DNA of 64,000 bases from Euptelea pleiosperma (GCA_035048495.1 JASUTR010000107.1:1-64000), one strand, 5' to 3'. Positions 1 to 11,810 are shown, numbered from the stretch's first letter. Program-made: numbers and translations. Notes: generated by a model from the sequence alone, not told the origin.

Positions 1-1378
1 TTGATTTAGTTAAAGCTAGTACCTAGGAAAGTGCAATCGTGCAGCACACTCTGCACACTAAGCTTTACATCTATATTTGCCTGTAAGAATCTTATTGAGT
101 AAGCTAACTATAATTATTCTTTTCTCTGTTGATGATTCATGCTGTTAACTTCATTGTAGAGAAATAATCTCATCCGTTCTACCGAAATAATCTGACAATA
201 GTATATCTCATCACCATTCACAATAATTTCTCAACAACTTACAGCCCCACAGTGAATTTGAATTGATCTTAACCACTCTTCCTTCAAAAAATACTCATAA
301 ATCTTTACCCTCCTATCATGGTATCAAGGACTATCTCAAAACCCAGCCAACAACATATAAAAGCCCAGGTATGTTTAAACTTTAAACTCATACACACTTG
401 TAATGCCAGAAACTAGAATATGTGGGTGATATTTGCTCTATTTGTTAACATGAAAGAAACCACATTTTTGATGGATTGAGGCCCTCATTCTTGTTTGTTT
501 TCTGTTAATATTATATTGTTATTTATGTGTGTTGACAGGGTATGCTTCAAGTTGCTTATCTTTGGCACTGCAATTTGATTAGATGCTGAAATAATAGCCT
601 TATAATCATGCTCTCGGTCGTACAAGTGGTATTTCATATTGCACCATAGAATGAAATTGTACTTCTTCATACCTACGTCACATTCAGATGGGTTTAGAGC
701 ATCCAATCAAGTGGCTATATCTAGTACTTACCCATGCCCTAAAATTAACCCACTTGGACGATCTTAACCATCCTGTATATGGACTTCTTTTTTCTGAACT
801 GTTAATCAGATGGTCCAAGAAAAAAAGTCTTCCTTGGTAAATGTTTGGATCATTCCATAGATTGTGAGCAAATCCAAGATGGGATCCATTCATTGATGCA
901 TAGTAATTTGCATTTAAAAAATCTCTTTTTATTGCTTAGCACAATGGGGTTGGCCACAACCAAGAAACTATTGACACCTCTATAACCATTTTCAATTTTG
1001 TTTGAGTTCTCTAATTAAATTGTTAGCATGTTTCTTTGATGACTGGCATTTTAAAACAATTCTCTGGAGGATTCATCTTTTTATTAATTTATTTGCTTAT
1101 TTGATTTATGGAGCCAAGTACATTTATGAATACATACATATCAAAAGAAAAACATAAACCATATTTTTCTTCATTCCATTAAACACATCTCACAAAGAAG
1201 ATGGGTGTGTGGACAAGGAAATAGAACTTAGTTCTGAGTCTAATTGATTGGATCTTCATGATCAATTGATTGGACCACTACAGAATATAAAATACAACAA
1301 TTTAAGATTTAAAATTTGATGTCATTTCTTGCTTCAAAATTCCTTGCAACTTATGTGTTCTAATGTAATGTTGCACAG
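1..1378. other. Non-coding stretch upstream of the retained GIP1-like exons
   Basis: AT-rich sequence with no coding region I can support. It would be intron or a foreign junction upstream of the first retained GIP1-like exon. No DUF1296 N-terminal exon is found here or in the equivalent stretches 25700-27077 and 48516-49893. Positions 787-1378 hold about a dozen small differences from copies 2 and 3, mostly one-base indels. Confidence 0.6.
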
Positions 1379-1939
1379 ATCCATTTCATGAGGTGAAGAG
1401 GAAGAGGGACAAGAAGGAAAGAGGTATGCTGTGTATGAACCCTTGCAGATTTATAATCAAGTGTTTTATGTCGAAGTGCACATAATCTGTGTTCATATTG
1501 GCTGAGCTTATGATGATCATTTTTTTTCTTCGGAATCACCTGTTTTTATTTTTTAACAATTGTGTTAGACTGTTAATTTTTTTTTTGATAAGTGTCATGT
1601 TATAATGTTAATTACCTGCTCAATCTTATTTTCTTACAAGACTAGGTTGCGGTCCTCTCTTGTAGGATGTGCATTTCCTTTTTTTTTTCTCCTCTAAAAA
1701 TACAGTATTCTTTCATGTGGTTGTGAACAAAAATGAAAATTGATTCCACCCTTTAATGTAATCTTAAGGATGCCAACTTGAATAACTTAAGATTTTGCAA
1801 AAATGAATTTATAATTTGGGTCTTAAAATGTTGTTTTTTTTGGCAAGGTTTGTGTTAATAATGAAAATTCATGATAATATTTGGGGTAGACCCTATTGGC
1901 AAAGAACATATATAGTGGAAGACTGGAATCTTTGCACGC

Positions 1940-2225
1940 CCCAACAGATGCCAAAAGCTTGAATAAATTGCTGTCAAATCCAATCCCAGAAATCACAATG
2001 AAGAAGACGGTGGTTGAGTGTTTCATGACAATTTTTGCAAAAGGTAACAAATATTGGGCATGATTTCCTATGACTTATCAAGTGATCAACCATAAGAATT
2101 TTGTTAAGGGATGTTGACCATAGAACAAATGCCACTTTAGGTGAAACCTCCACAAAAACCTCGTTTGTAAGGAAGATTTACTAGAATCCATAAGAGCGGA
2201 TACAAAAAATGGACAAATTTTTTTC
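1940..2225 (-). mobile_element. LINE reverse-transcriptase C-terminal (zf-RVT) remnant, copy 1
   Basis: Read on the minus strand, the stretch gives VSPKVAFVLWSTSLNKILMV, then NCHETLNHRLLHC and FIQAFGICW with frame breaks. This matches the zinc-binding zf-RVT region at the end of plant L1-type LINE polymerases (PPKVAFFxW...GKILTxDNL...ExxDHLLLHC). It is an old insertion in the first intron of the GIP1-like fragment. Confidence 0.7.
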
Positions 2226-2525
2226 CTTCCGGCATTTCAAAAATGCGTCTTCCTTTACATTATCCAATACCTTAACCTCTTTCTAATCATGTAGTTGTAT
2301 TCTAAAAAGTGGATTGCAAACAACTCAATCTTTGAGCTTCTCAAAATAACATGATATAACACTGCAATATCATAAAGAGGAGAAACATTCAAGTGGACTT
2401 TAGATTCGTCATACCATTAATCTTCTCAAAATGTAACTCTTTTGCCCGATCCCACTTTCAATTGAACTCCTGTGTTCATCACATATTAGTTATTCCTTTC
2501 CATACACAACTTTGCTTTTGTAGAG

Positions 2526-2911
2526 CTTTTGGATTGCATTGCCAGTCCTAAGCTTTTGGAGAGGTATTCCGTTTGACATGCTGGGAGCTGTGGAAAGAAG
2601 AAATCGTCAGATATTCAAAGAGAAGGAGGCCGCGTTTGAAGAGATTGTTATGAGCGTCAAAGCTACACTGTATCATTGGGGTTCAGTTATTCCTGAACTT
2701 CAAGGGTTTAGAATCTTTAGATTTGAGGATTTTGTATTTCGGTGGGTGTGTTTGATTTTGTAGTTGTTAGCTCTTCTTGTTGGGCTGCCTTTGGGAGGTG
2801 GGGTTTTTTTGGTTGTTGTCTTTTGGCTTGGCCTTTTCCGCTACTGTATAGTTTCTTTTTGGGTCCTTCTAGGTCATGTCTTTAATTCAAATCTTTTACC
2901 TATCAAAAAAA
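2526..2911 (+). mobile_element. LINE 3' end with short A tail, copy 1
   Basis: The plus strand encodes ERRNRQIFKEKEAAFEEIV, which resembles the last part of plant LINE polymerases (xERNRRIFxxKxxSFExxV). A T/G-rich 3' untranslated stretch follows, ending in A7 at 2905-2911. It lies in inverted orientation to the zf-RVT remnant about 300 bp upstream, so at least two LINE insertions are involved. Confidence 0.65.
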
Positions 2912-3253
2912 TTCATTAATTCCAACTCATGCCTTCCAAATACAAACACCACATAAAGAATTCAACACATTGTTGGATACCCCAAATTTTGACTTCTATA
3001 TTTACTTTCAATACTTCTCAAAAGGCTTTGAAAGCCCCATACCTTGAAAAGCCACCTGCTCCAAAACAGCTATTCATCAATCCCGAAGGTCTCAAAACTA
3101 GACCTCTTGTTTCCTTTGGGTAATAAACCATATTCCAAATCCACTAAATGCTACTTCTTTTCATCTACTTTATTATGGTAGGAATTTTCTTTTCAATACC
3201 TAATGTTGATATATACATGGTCATGTACCCACATCGGGAATGGGGACTGGAGA

Positions 3254-3294
3254 GCTTCTTCTTCTTCTTCTTCTTCTCTCTCTCTCTCTCTCTC
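3254..3294. repeat. (TTC)n(TC)n microsatellite, copies 1-3
   Basis: A TTC run followed by a TC run inside the first GIP1-like intron. It recurs with no length change noticed near 28952-28992 and 51768-51808. The Phe/Ser-rich and Arg/Lys-rich open frames across it are products of the repeat. Confidence 0.85.
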
Positions 3295-4289
3295 GATTTG
3301 TTTGGGGACCAGAGAACTTTCGATCTTGATTTGAGTTTTTTATAGTTTTTTACCACACAGCTTGGCCTTTTTTTATTATTATTGTTATTATAAAAGAATT
3401 GCTGTAATTCGGTAACAATATGAATTATAGTGATTTAACAAATTGACTGAATTAATTGGGTTGAATTCATGCTGAAGTTTTATATTTTCTATATATTAGT
3501 TATGCTTTGTTTCTTGCCAAAATTCCGCATAAATTCGTTCAAATTTTTGGAATTTGGGGAATTTTAAGACCAATGCTTTAATATTTAGTTTCATTTATCT
3601 ATGTTCATTAAAGGAATTGGATGCGTAAAAAAATGGATTTTGATTATTTTGAAAAAGAGATTGCTTTAATTTAACAGTCGACTTACAAATTTATTCATCT
3701 ATGCTCAGAATACAGGTTACAGGGATTTTTCAGAACCAAGACCACATATAGAGCATACAGGACACTCGACGAAATCTCGTACATTTTCAGATCGCAATGC
3801 TCAAAGAGGAGGTTATGCCCGGAATGCTTTACCTGGTAATGCAAAATGATATTGACTCCAATACTTGCTTTATCCTTTATTTTTATTTCTGCTTGTCATT
3901 TACTTGCCCCTACTTTTTCACATGGCATCGCATATGTATCTATGTTATCACAATTTATTGTTGCAACCTGATGATGCTTGATCTCTGCCTAGTTGTTTAA
4001 TGAAGGTTGGAACCTTAAGGGAAGCCTTTAATCTGTCATTTCTTGGCTTAATATTTCAAATCACATTACCGGTACTTTACTCCGTGTTTAGCATGTGGAT
4101 TCTTCTGCTTTGATCATGTGAACACCAGGTTTTTAATGAGGGGTAGCCTTTTTGTTGACTGTTTTCATCCATAATCCAACTTGTACGGATTATTGGTTGC
4201 TCACAATTGCTTGCTTTAGATTGATAAAAAAGAAAATGTTTGCTTTGGCCTCATACCCGTCGGGCAACAATCCCCTTGCATTGGAAGTG

Positions 4290-4610
4290 CGTTGGCATCA
4301 TCGTCCTCATCATCAACATCATCATGATCATCAGTGCTTATCCCAACTGAATCGTATTTCGCCATTCAACTCTATCTATAGGCCTATAGCTATATCTTCT
4401 GTTAAGGCACATGTCTTCAGATATTTTTTTATTACCTCAATCCATGTCTTTATCGTTCTTCCTGTCACCCTTTTAGGGCCTTCAATCTGCACCGAAACTC
4501 CTTCTCACTGGTATCATTTTTTGGTCTTTGTTTTACATGGCCAAACCATCCCAATTAGCTTTGCTTTATTTTATCCTCTATTGGGACTACTAGATTATCT
4601 TGGGTGTTAT
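4290..4610 (-). mobile_element. RTE-type non-LTR retrotransposon 3' end, copy 1
   Basis: Minus-strand reading gives GPKRVTGRTIKTWIEVIKKY and LKTCALTEDIAI, matching the C-terminal tail of plant RTE-type elements (rGRPxKTWxExVKKDLxxxxLTEDMAxDR). It ends in a TGA/GAT-rich short repeat (plus strand CATCATC... at 4294-4335), as RTE elements typically do. Frame breaks show it is dead. The 156-codon plus-strand open frame over it is a shadow. Confidence 0.7.
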
Positions 4611-7127
4611 GCTCATTTCTGATTTCGTCTTTTCCTAGTCTTTCTACTCATCCATCTTAATATCCATACATTGATTTTCATCTGAGTCATTTATCTTATG
4701 GATTGCTGAATTTATCAATTATGCACAAATGTTTTCTTCATTGATTTATTGCCAATTTGGTCACGAGGCCCTTTTGTTTGGATAATATGCTGTCTTCTAC
4801 ACAAATTTTTCCCTACTGACTTATGGAATCACCTTTGTCGTTTTATGTTCTTTGACGTGTACGATGGCTGACTGTTCCTTCTGGATACACAAGCCCTACT
4901 ATTGGTTTATTGGTGTAACAATTGATGGATAAAATCTGACTAGATGCAGGAATCAGCCGAGAGTTTCGTATTGTGAGAGACAACAGAGCTAATCAAAATA
5001 TGGATAAGGGAATAAAGCCTGCATCGCCTCAGTGTTCAACTTCTGCTAATGAGCAAGTGATCTCAAATGTTTCTGAAAGGAGGTACTGTTATTTGTTTTC
5101 TCTGTCTTATTGAATCTCATACACTTGCTTCTACGTCATATTGTAATTCGCATCCCATCTATGTGGCAAAGAGTTGCTCTAAGGTACCATATTGTGCAGT
5201 TTATCTTTAAACAATAAACTAATTGTGATACTTCGATAGTTTAACATGAAGCCAATGCTCTGTCTGCTGTGAAATAGTTTCATCCAGCTGGCAGTTTTTG
5301 CCCATGTTATGCAATGTATTAAAATAGACAACTTTTCTAGGGATTTTGAGCCCAATGGTTATTTTTTTGTTTTCTCTGTTTGAACCTATGCTCATATTCC
5401 TCTTTTCCTCTTTCTGCAGCTTAACAGGGATTCTAACTGATCAAAAGCACTCAGGTGCCAGAAACTCAGAGTGGCAGAAGTCATCTCAAGCTTTAAATGG
5501 GCCCTCTGACTCTGGCCCCAGACGTACTCGAGATGCTAATTCAAATGGCACTTATAGGAAAGAATTATTGGAAGAGACGCGGGCAACAGTCCCAAACTCA
5601 GGTTCTCGGTTGCCGGAACTGAAGCCACATGATTCTCAACGATACTCTGCACCACTGGCATCAAACAATTCTGTCGTTGGGTTGTATTCCTCATCTTCAG
5701 ACCCAGTTCACGTGCCGTCTCCTGATTCCAGATCACCTGGTATGGTTGGGGCTATTAAACGTGAAGTTGGAGTGGTGGGTGTTCGCCGACAGTCTTCTGA
5801 AAATTCCTCTAAACATTCATCTGTTCCAAGCAGCGCTTTCTCGAATTCACTCTTGGGAAAGGATATTTCTGCATCAACAGAATCATTTCGACCCTCTACT
5901 GCCATAACGATAAGTGATCAACATGGTCAAACAGCAGTACCTGATTCGGTTATGTCAAACATATCTGTTAACAGATCTTTCTCGAGCAATCAATATAGTA
6001 GCAAACCTCATCAACAGCTCATGGGCCATCAGAAAGGTATAATCTTTGTCACACGAAAATTGGTACAGAAATTAATATTGCACTGAATGATGACCTTATC
6101 TCTTCGTCTAACATACTGTTGTATTAATTGGGAAACAGGTTTCTCAGTTAGAATTCATCTTCATTCACGTACATGTTGACTACATGCTGTATATTTGTTT
6201 TCACTGTCTAGGAAGTTGATTATACTCTAATAATCTAATTAACTGATGTAGTAATGGTAATATTTGTGAGGTAAAGGTATGCAAGAGGTTAACTAATTGT
6301 GTGGTGGACAATGTCAGAAACAATAAAAATGAACGTATGACATAAATATTGAGTTTACTTTTTTTTGGAGGGCTGACTTTATAATCTTAATTTGCCATTT
6401 CATCCAAATGAGCCTTAATTTATGTGCTCATCTTCTGTTTAATAAAGTAAGGGAGTAATGCAATTCCCAGAGCAATTTATTTTCAAATCTTGGTTTGCCG
6501 AGAGATATAATATATAATTGGTTGCAAAAGTGAACAACAGTTGGTACTTAGTAGTGGTTGTTGTAGGATAAGACTGCTAATGTACAAAGGTCATCTTTCG
6601 ATCAATACTTTTCATTCACATTTGTTTCTAGAGTTTGGGAGCAGACTTTAACTATGCTCCTTGATGCAGCTCCACAGCCCAATAAGGAATGGAAACCAAA
6701 ACCAAGTCAAAAGTCCAGCCTCATAAGCCCTGGAGTAATAGGAGCAGCTGCAACCCCCATTTCACCAATAGCAGAAAATTCTACAGACTCAGAAATGGAA
6801 GCAGATCACTTGCAGGAGAAGCTTTCATGAGTGAACTTCTTGGAGAATCAGCATGTAATCATACCACAGCATCTTCGAGTCCCCGAGGCTGACCGCATAA
6901 GGCTGACCTTTGGCAGCTTTGGAGCAGGATTTGACTCTACCAAGAGCTTTGTGTCTGAGTTTCAAGCACTTGGCAGTGCAGAACAATCAAATGATGAGCC
7001 TTCTGCAAGGTTTGTGCTATTTCTTGGCTACTCTTCTTGTTATGGTTCCTTGGTTCTATTAGGAATTGTTGTGCCAAATGTGGTTCTTATTTTAATATAA
7101 CTATCACTCATAATTTTTTTTTTTGTG

Positions 7128-7343
7128 CTATCATCATCATTATTATTATTGTTAATCGCGCCTTATCCCAGGACTTTTGGTGTTGACAATTTGTGGTATG
7201 TAAATTATTATTAATTGGTCAGAGTCTTCCCTACCTTACTGTGGTTGGGGTCCAAGTCTTCTTAGTAACTATATTTGAATGGAGGATGAACGGGATTCAT
7301 GCAGCCAACCCCATATAGTTGGGATGGTGATGATTATGAATTT
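7128..7343. mobile_element. SINE/RTE-tail-like insertion in intron, copy 1
   Basis: The left part (CATCATCATTATTATT...CGCCTTATCCCA) resembles an inverted 3' tail, and the right part (GATTCATGCAGCCAACCCCA...TAGTTGGGAT with a GAT-rich end) a forward tail, of plant Au-type SINEs or RTE partners. The two tails face outward, suggesting two pieces in inverted orientation. The assignment rests on recall of the family ends and is tentative. Counterparts are 32827-33042 and 55643-55858. Confidence 0.45.
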
Positions 7344-8801
7344 ATGCTATTTAAAGAACAATGCCTGTATGTAGTTTATCAGAAAAATAATATATGTATG
7401 TAAAATAAATGCTTCAAAGAAAACTAAATTGCTGATGTATAAGAAAACAATTTGCACGAGCTTATAATAATAAGGTGACATGAATGGCAGTGCTTCAGCT
7501 CTGACAGCCTCCAGTGAAGATGTTTCTGGTGGCAACCAGCTAGATTTACTAGATGACCAAGGTGGACCTTCCGGATTTGATTCTCCAGCATCAACTGCGA
7601 CTTCTGAGCATCCATTGCCTGATAAGAGTCCGCATAATCTGGAGAACTATACAGATATTGGATTAGTTCGAACCGATAGCCCTTCCTACACTCCAGCGGA
7701 GCCACAGCAGCTGCAAGATTCTCCTAATTTGCCAAGTTTCCCGGTGAGTCCAGTCCCAAGCTTAGCAACTCATATGTCAAATCTTAATCTGTTAACCCCT
7801 AATTTTATGGCCAAGGGTTTTGAGTGGGAGTTGGTACTTGAGAATTGGCGTTTAACATTAAGATACTGAACATAAGCTTTCATTTCAAAGGATAAATGGT
7901 TGCATTCAGAGGCACAGCTGTCCTGCTTTGAATTGTCGATAGATATCATATTGTAGAGAATGCAAGTTTACGTAGGTTGTGATCTACACTTTTCAGTCTA
8001 AATTATTCTTATTCTGGTTTGCAAGCAGACATATGATCCCCAGACTGGTTATGATGTGCCATTTTTCAGACCGGCAATGGACGACACTGTACGGGGACAG
8101 GGTTTACCATCTCCGCAAGAGGTATGTTATGTGGCCTAAATTCTTGAGATGATTTCTGTGAATTGCCATATCATTCTTACACTTCCCTGAAAGTAGTATG
8201 CACATCATTTCTCTCTCACTTTTTTATCTATGCACAGACAGAGTAGTTGACTGGTGAATTTTCATAATTATTTTACCAATGCAAATCATTATGTTCAATC
8301 TGATATTTATCTTTACCAATTCAAATCATGAAAACCAGACCATTTCTGCAATCTCTTGATCTACAGGCCTTGAGCTCCCATGCAACAAATAGCATTCCTG
8401 CATCCACAGTGGCAATAGTTCAACAGCAACCAGTGGCGCAGCTGTATCCACAAGTTCACGTGCCCCATTTCCCGAATTTCATGCCATATCGTCAGTTACT
8501 CTCTCCAGTATATGTCCCACCAATGGTGCCTGGGTATTCCAGTAACCCTGGGTATCCTCACCCCTCTAATGGCAACAGCTACCTGCTGATGCCAGGGAGT
8601 AGTTCACACCTAGCTGCTGGTGGCCTCAAGTATGGAACCTCACAGTATAAGCCAATCCCGGGAGGCTGTCCCACAGGATATGGAAGTTATACCAATCCAG
8701 CAGGATATGCTATCAATGCCCAGGGAACAGTTGGGGGTGCTACTGGATTTGAGGACTCAACAAGGACCAAGTACAAAGAGGGCTACATACCAAACCCACA
8801 G

Positions 8802-9682
8802 GTAAAGTATAATTAGTTTGTAAATAATAGCCGTGTTTTTGTAGATTTTTGTCCATCTTGTTGAGGAGAAACAATTTCATAGCAAACATGCTCATAAATC
8901 TTGGTGGTTCAATTGATGGGTCGCATCTTGTCTTGAACATGGCCACAAACAGTGGCGGGCAAGGATTTTGTTCAAGGGTGGGAAAAGTGTCAATCGACAA
9001 TGTCAATAACAGCTGATGACATTTTTAGTTTCTTTTCTCTTTGTTTTCCCGAGATCTCCTCGATCTCTTTTTTTATATATACCTTTTGACTTTTCAAAAA
9101 AAAAAAAAAAAAAATAGCACCAGCTGTTTTTTGTGGGTCTATTCATATGGGCCCTTATCCATTGGACCAATTTAACAAGTAGCCCAGAAAAAAAAAATAC
9201 TTTTCAAATGGTTAAACTGAGTTTTGGTTTGAGAGGTCTTCTGCATGTGTACTAATGATTTGACTGTTCATATTGATAAGAATATACTCCTTTGTGTTAT
9301 TTAGACAAGTTGCTTTAGGTAGATCACATATTCTAGGATATTTTTGCATTTTGGAAACTTTCCAAAATTTTGAATTCTAACAATTAAGGTTTTCAATTTT
9401 AGTAGATCCTATTTTTAGAGAATTTTTACTCTTTGAGATTCTTCAAATTTGGAAAACCTTGACATAGGAAATAACAAAATTCTTATTTTTGAAAATTTTC
9501 AATTTGATCAGGATTTCATTATTTTACAAATTTGGAAGGTTTCCAAAATCGGGATGATTCGAAATTAGTAATTTTCGAACCCTAATTCAGGAATTTCTAA
9601 ATTCGGATTCAAACCCTAATTTGGAAGTAATTCAAATACATGCTTAAAATAAATTGCATGTTTCTTGAAACCTTAAAAAGTG
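8802..9682. other. Non-coding stretch after the last GIP1-like exon
   Basis: It starts with the intron donor of the broken gene, then has an A-rich run of about 19 at 9097-9115 that could be a retroposon tail, then very AT-rich sequence. The part from about 9190 looks like the continuation of the LTR-like region that follows in copy 1. Counterparts are 34501-35380 and 57317-58196; there the sequence jumps directly to the equivalent of 12514. Confidence 0.5.
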
Positions 9683-11445
9683 GTTGAAAGTAGGATTTTT
9701 CCGCGTCGTTGGTTACGGAAACCCTAAAATCAACAAGATTTGTAATTTTTATCCGATTATCCTGCAAAATTGATAGATTTGTATAGGGATTCGTGTCGAA
9801 TGTCGATCCGCACTCGGGATTAGTCAGATTAGCGCGATTCAGAGCAAATAACAAAATTTTCCACAGAAATTGCTAAAAAGAAATGATGGAGGGGTGAGAG
9901 TGGTTGTTCGCTTTAAAACATGATATTTTTAGAGAGAGATTTCATGGACCATCGAAAGCATACGAAATAATGAAGACAATAAATTGAACTGAAAATAAAC
10001 TATTTTATTAATCAAATTAAACTAAAAGAAATACATTGCTTGAATAAAAACATGTCCCAACTAAAAAGCAAGCAAATTGGCATGAGAGTTAGAGAGAGAA
10101 ATTAGGAGGCTAGAGAGAGAAAACTTGAGAGAGAGAAAAAGAGGTCCTATAGAGATACGATGATAGAAATCCTACCTTAGAGCTCACCACGTGCACATGC
10201 AAGCCAATGGAGAGTGTGAGGCAGTAATGTGTGGAGATGATGGCCGGAGTTGGTTGAAGTTGGGTCGGCCCAAGGAGAAGTAGCGGTGTGGAGGATGGAT
10301 GATGCACACCAGCAACTATCAAGTGAGGATGCGACCTCCTCCTTCTCTCTTCCTCTTCTCCTCTTCTTTTTTTGTGTTTTCTTCTTTTGTGGAGGAGAAC
10401 AAGGGAGAAGATGAGCAGGCCGTGAATAGGTGGAAGGAGTTGCAGGTCGGTGTTGTAGGGTGCAACACCGGCCGGACTACTTGTGGGTGGCGGCGTTAAT
10501 GCCGGTGGAGCGGACAAGGTGGAGGTGCTCCAAGGAGAGGAGCCTAACGGCTTCCTCCTTCTTCGTCTCCTTTCTTCTTTTGGTTTTCTATTTTTTTTTT
10601 TTTTTTTTTTTTTGGATTTGCAGGCGTTGGAGGCGTGGACTGCTTGCAGGTGAGAGATGAAGATGGGTTGCTGGACAGCCAACCCTAGATGATGAAGACG
10701 TGAAGTGGTTGCAGCAGGTATGGAGCTTCACGGTGAAGCAGCAGGTTCCGGCGACCAAAGGGTGTTGCAGGCTTTCTCTATGGATGAGAAAGGGAATGGC
10801 CCAAATAGATCGGGGTTGCTGGTGAAACCCACAAGCAGGTGTCGCAGCAGTTAATGGTGAAGAGGGCAGTCCTCTTTTGGAGATAAGAGATGGACGGTAA
10901 AGGGAGAGTTGCAAACCTGGGAGTATTCACGTTGCTGCCAAGGGGATGGGCAGCGTGAAGGTGGTTTGTGAGGGGATCACGTCGCTGTGATGACAACTGT
11001 TATAGAAACCGTTGAGGAAGAAGGGGCAGCTCTGGAACCGGGCGCACCAGTCCGATGGAGGTGCCAAGGTTGAGGGCGGTGGCTGAGTTGCAGATCGCAG
11101 CTCCTTGGACAATGGAGAGGGCGGTGGACCAGTGAAGAGGAAGAACCTCACGACCTCCTCCTTCTTCCTTCTTCTGACGTGGGGAAGAGAGGTGATGGTG
11201 GTGGCTGTGTGGAGATGGGGCAAAGAGGAGAGAAGATAGGACGTGGGCCAAAGAGATGTTGCAGTGGTGGCCGGAGTTGCAGGCTGCAACTCCGGTGGAA
11301 AAATGATGAAGAAGATGACGAAGATGGAGGAGAAGTCGAGGAAAAACAGCCGCCAAGAGAGGTGGGATCCGTGCGGGATTGATAGGGGGAGAGAATGGAA
11401 GAGAAAGGGGGGGAATTAGGGTTCGAACGAACCCTTCTCCCTCAT

Positions 11446-11482
11446 CTTATAAAGCTCCCTATTTCCATTAATGGAAATAGGG
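11446..11482 (-). promoter_or_regulatory. Minus-strand TATA box next to a 26-bp palindrome
   Basis: The minus strand has TTTATAAG at 11446-11453, immediately downstream of a perfect 26-bp palindrome at 11457-11482 (half-site CCCTATTTCCATT). The arrangement fits a core promoter in the LTR-like block. Promoter activity is inferred. Confidence 0.4.
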
Positions 11483-11502
11483 TATTTTTTTGAAAATAAA
11501 AA

Positions 11503-11505
<3 letters not shown>

Positions 11506-11558
<53 letters not shown>
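11506..11558. repeat. 53-bp poly-T run
   Basis: Uninterrupted T from 11506 to 11558, unique to copy 1 because it lies in the copy-1-only block. On the minus strand it is poly-A upstream of the palindrome and TATA box. The exact length is likely to be uncertain in any assembly. Confidence 0.9.
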
Positions 11559-11561
<3 letters not shown>

Positions 11562-11810
11562 TAAAATGCTACTTTTCTATGGGGAATCTCCCCAATTAGT
11601 GGACCCCCCATTTAATTAAAATTATTTTTGAAATTCGCGGGGTCCACTAACTGGTCGGACAGCGGGTCGATGCTGATGGGCCCGGCTACTGGCCCACATG
11701 GACTGATGATGTCCATCGTCTCACAAGATGATGTGACAGGCATTCTGAAGGCGATCGGATGGATGGTGACTTGATTGGGACCCAGATTGGTAGATCGACG
11801 GATCTAGAGA

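Larger units (their letters stand above)
1379..8801 (+). pseudogene. GBF-interacting protein 1-like (DUF1296) gene fragment, copy 1
   Basis: Eight exons are visible: 1379-1423, 3709-3835, 4950-5082, 5420-6036, 6670-7009, 7491-7743, 8029-8121 and 8367-8801, all with GT-AG borders. The family is plant-specific; Arabidopsis GIP1 binds the bZIP factor GBF3 and enhances its DNA binding. Diagnostic segments are PFHEVKRKRDKK in the first exon, SSSSDPVHVPSPDSRS and VGAIKREVGVVGVRRQSSEN in the fourth, RLTFGSFGAGF in the fifth, and PHFPNFMPYRQLLSPVYVPP in the last. The first exon(s) with most of the DUF1296 domain, and the C-terminal exon(s), are absent. Copy-1-specific changes are a one-base insertion in the first retained exon (AAGAAGGAAAG against AAGAAGAAAG), Gly for Glu at 5009-5011 and Cys for Ser at 8667-8669. 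TGA at 6828-6830 interrupts the fifth exon. This is a decayed fragment. Confidence 0.88.

Noticed and set aside
4152..4622. 156-codon plus-strand open frame with a His-rich stretch
   Set aside because: It reads antisense across an RTE-type 3' end, and its His run comes from the CAT-rich tail. The same applies at 29851 and 52667.
5629..5907. 92-codon plus-strand and 65/66-codon minus-strand frames in the large GIP1-like exon
   Set aside because: They are out-of-frame shadows of the conserved coding exon; the same holds in copies 2 and 3.
10110..11382. Several open frames of 66-190 codons in copy 1
   Set aside because: They are Lys/Arg/Glu- or Ser/Pro/His-rich translations of CT-rich and poly-T sequence in the LTR-like block, with no family resemblance.
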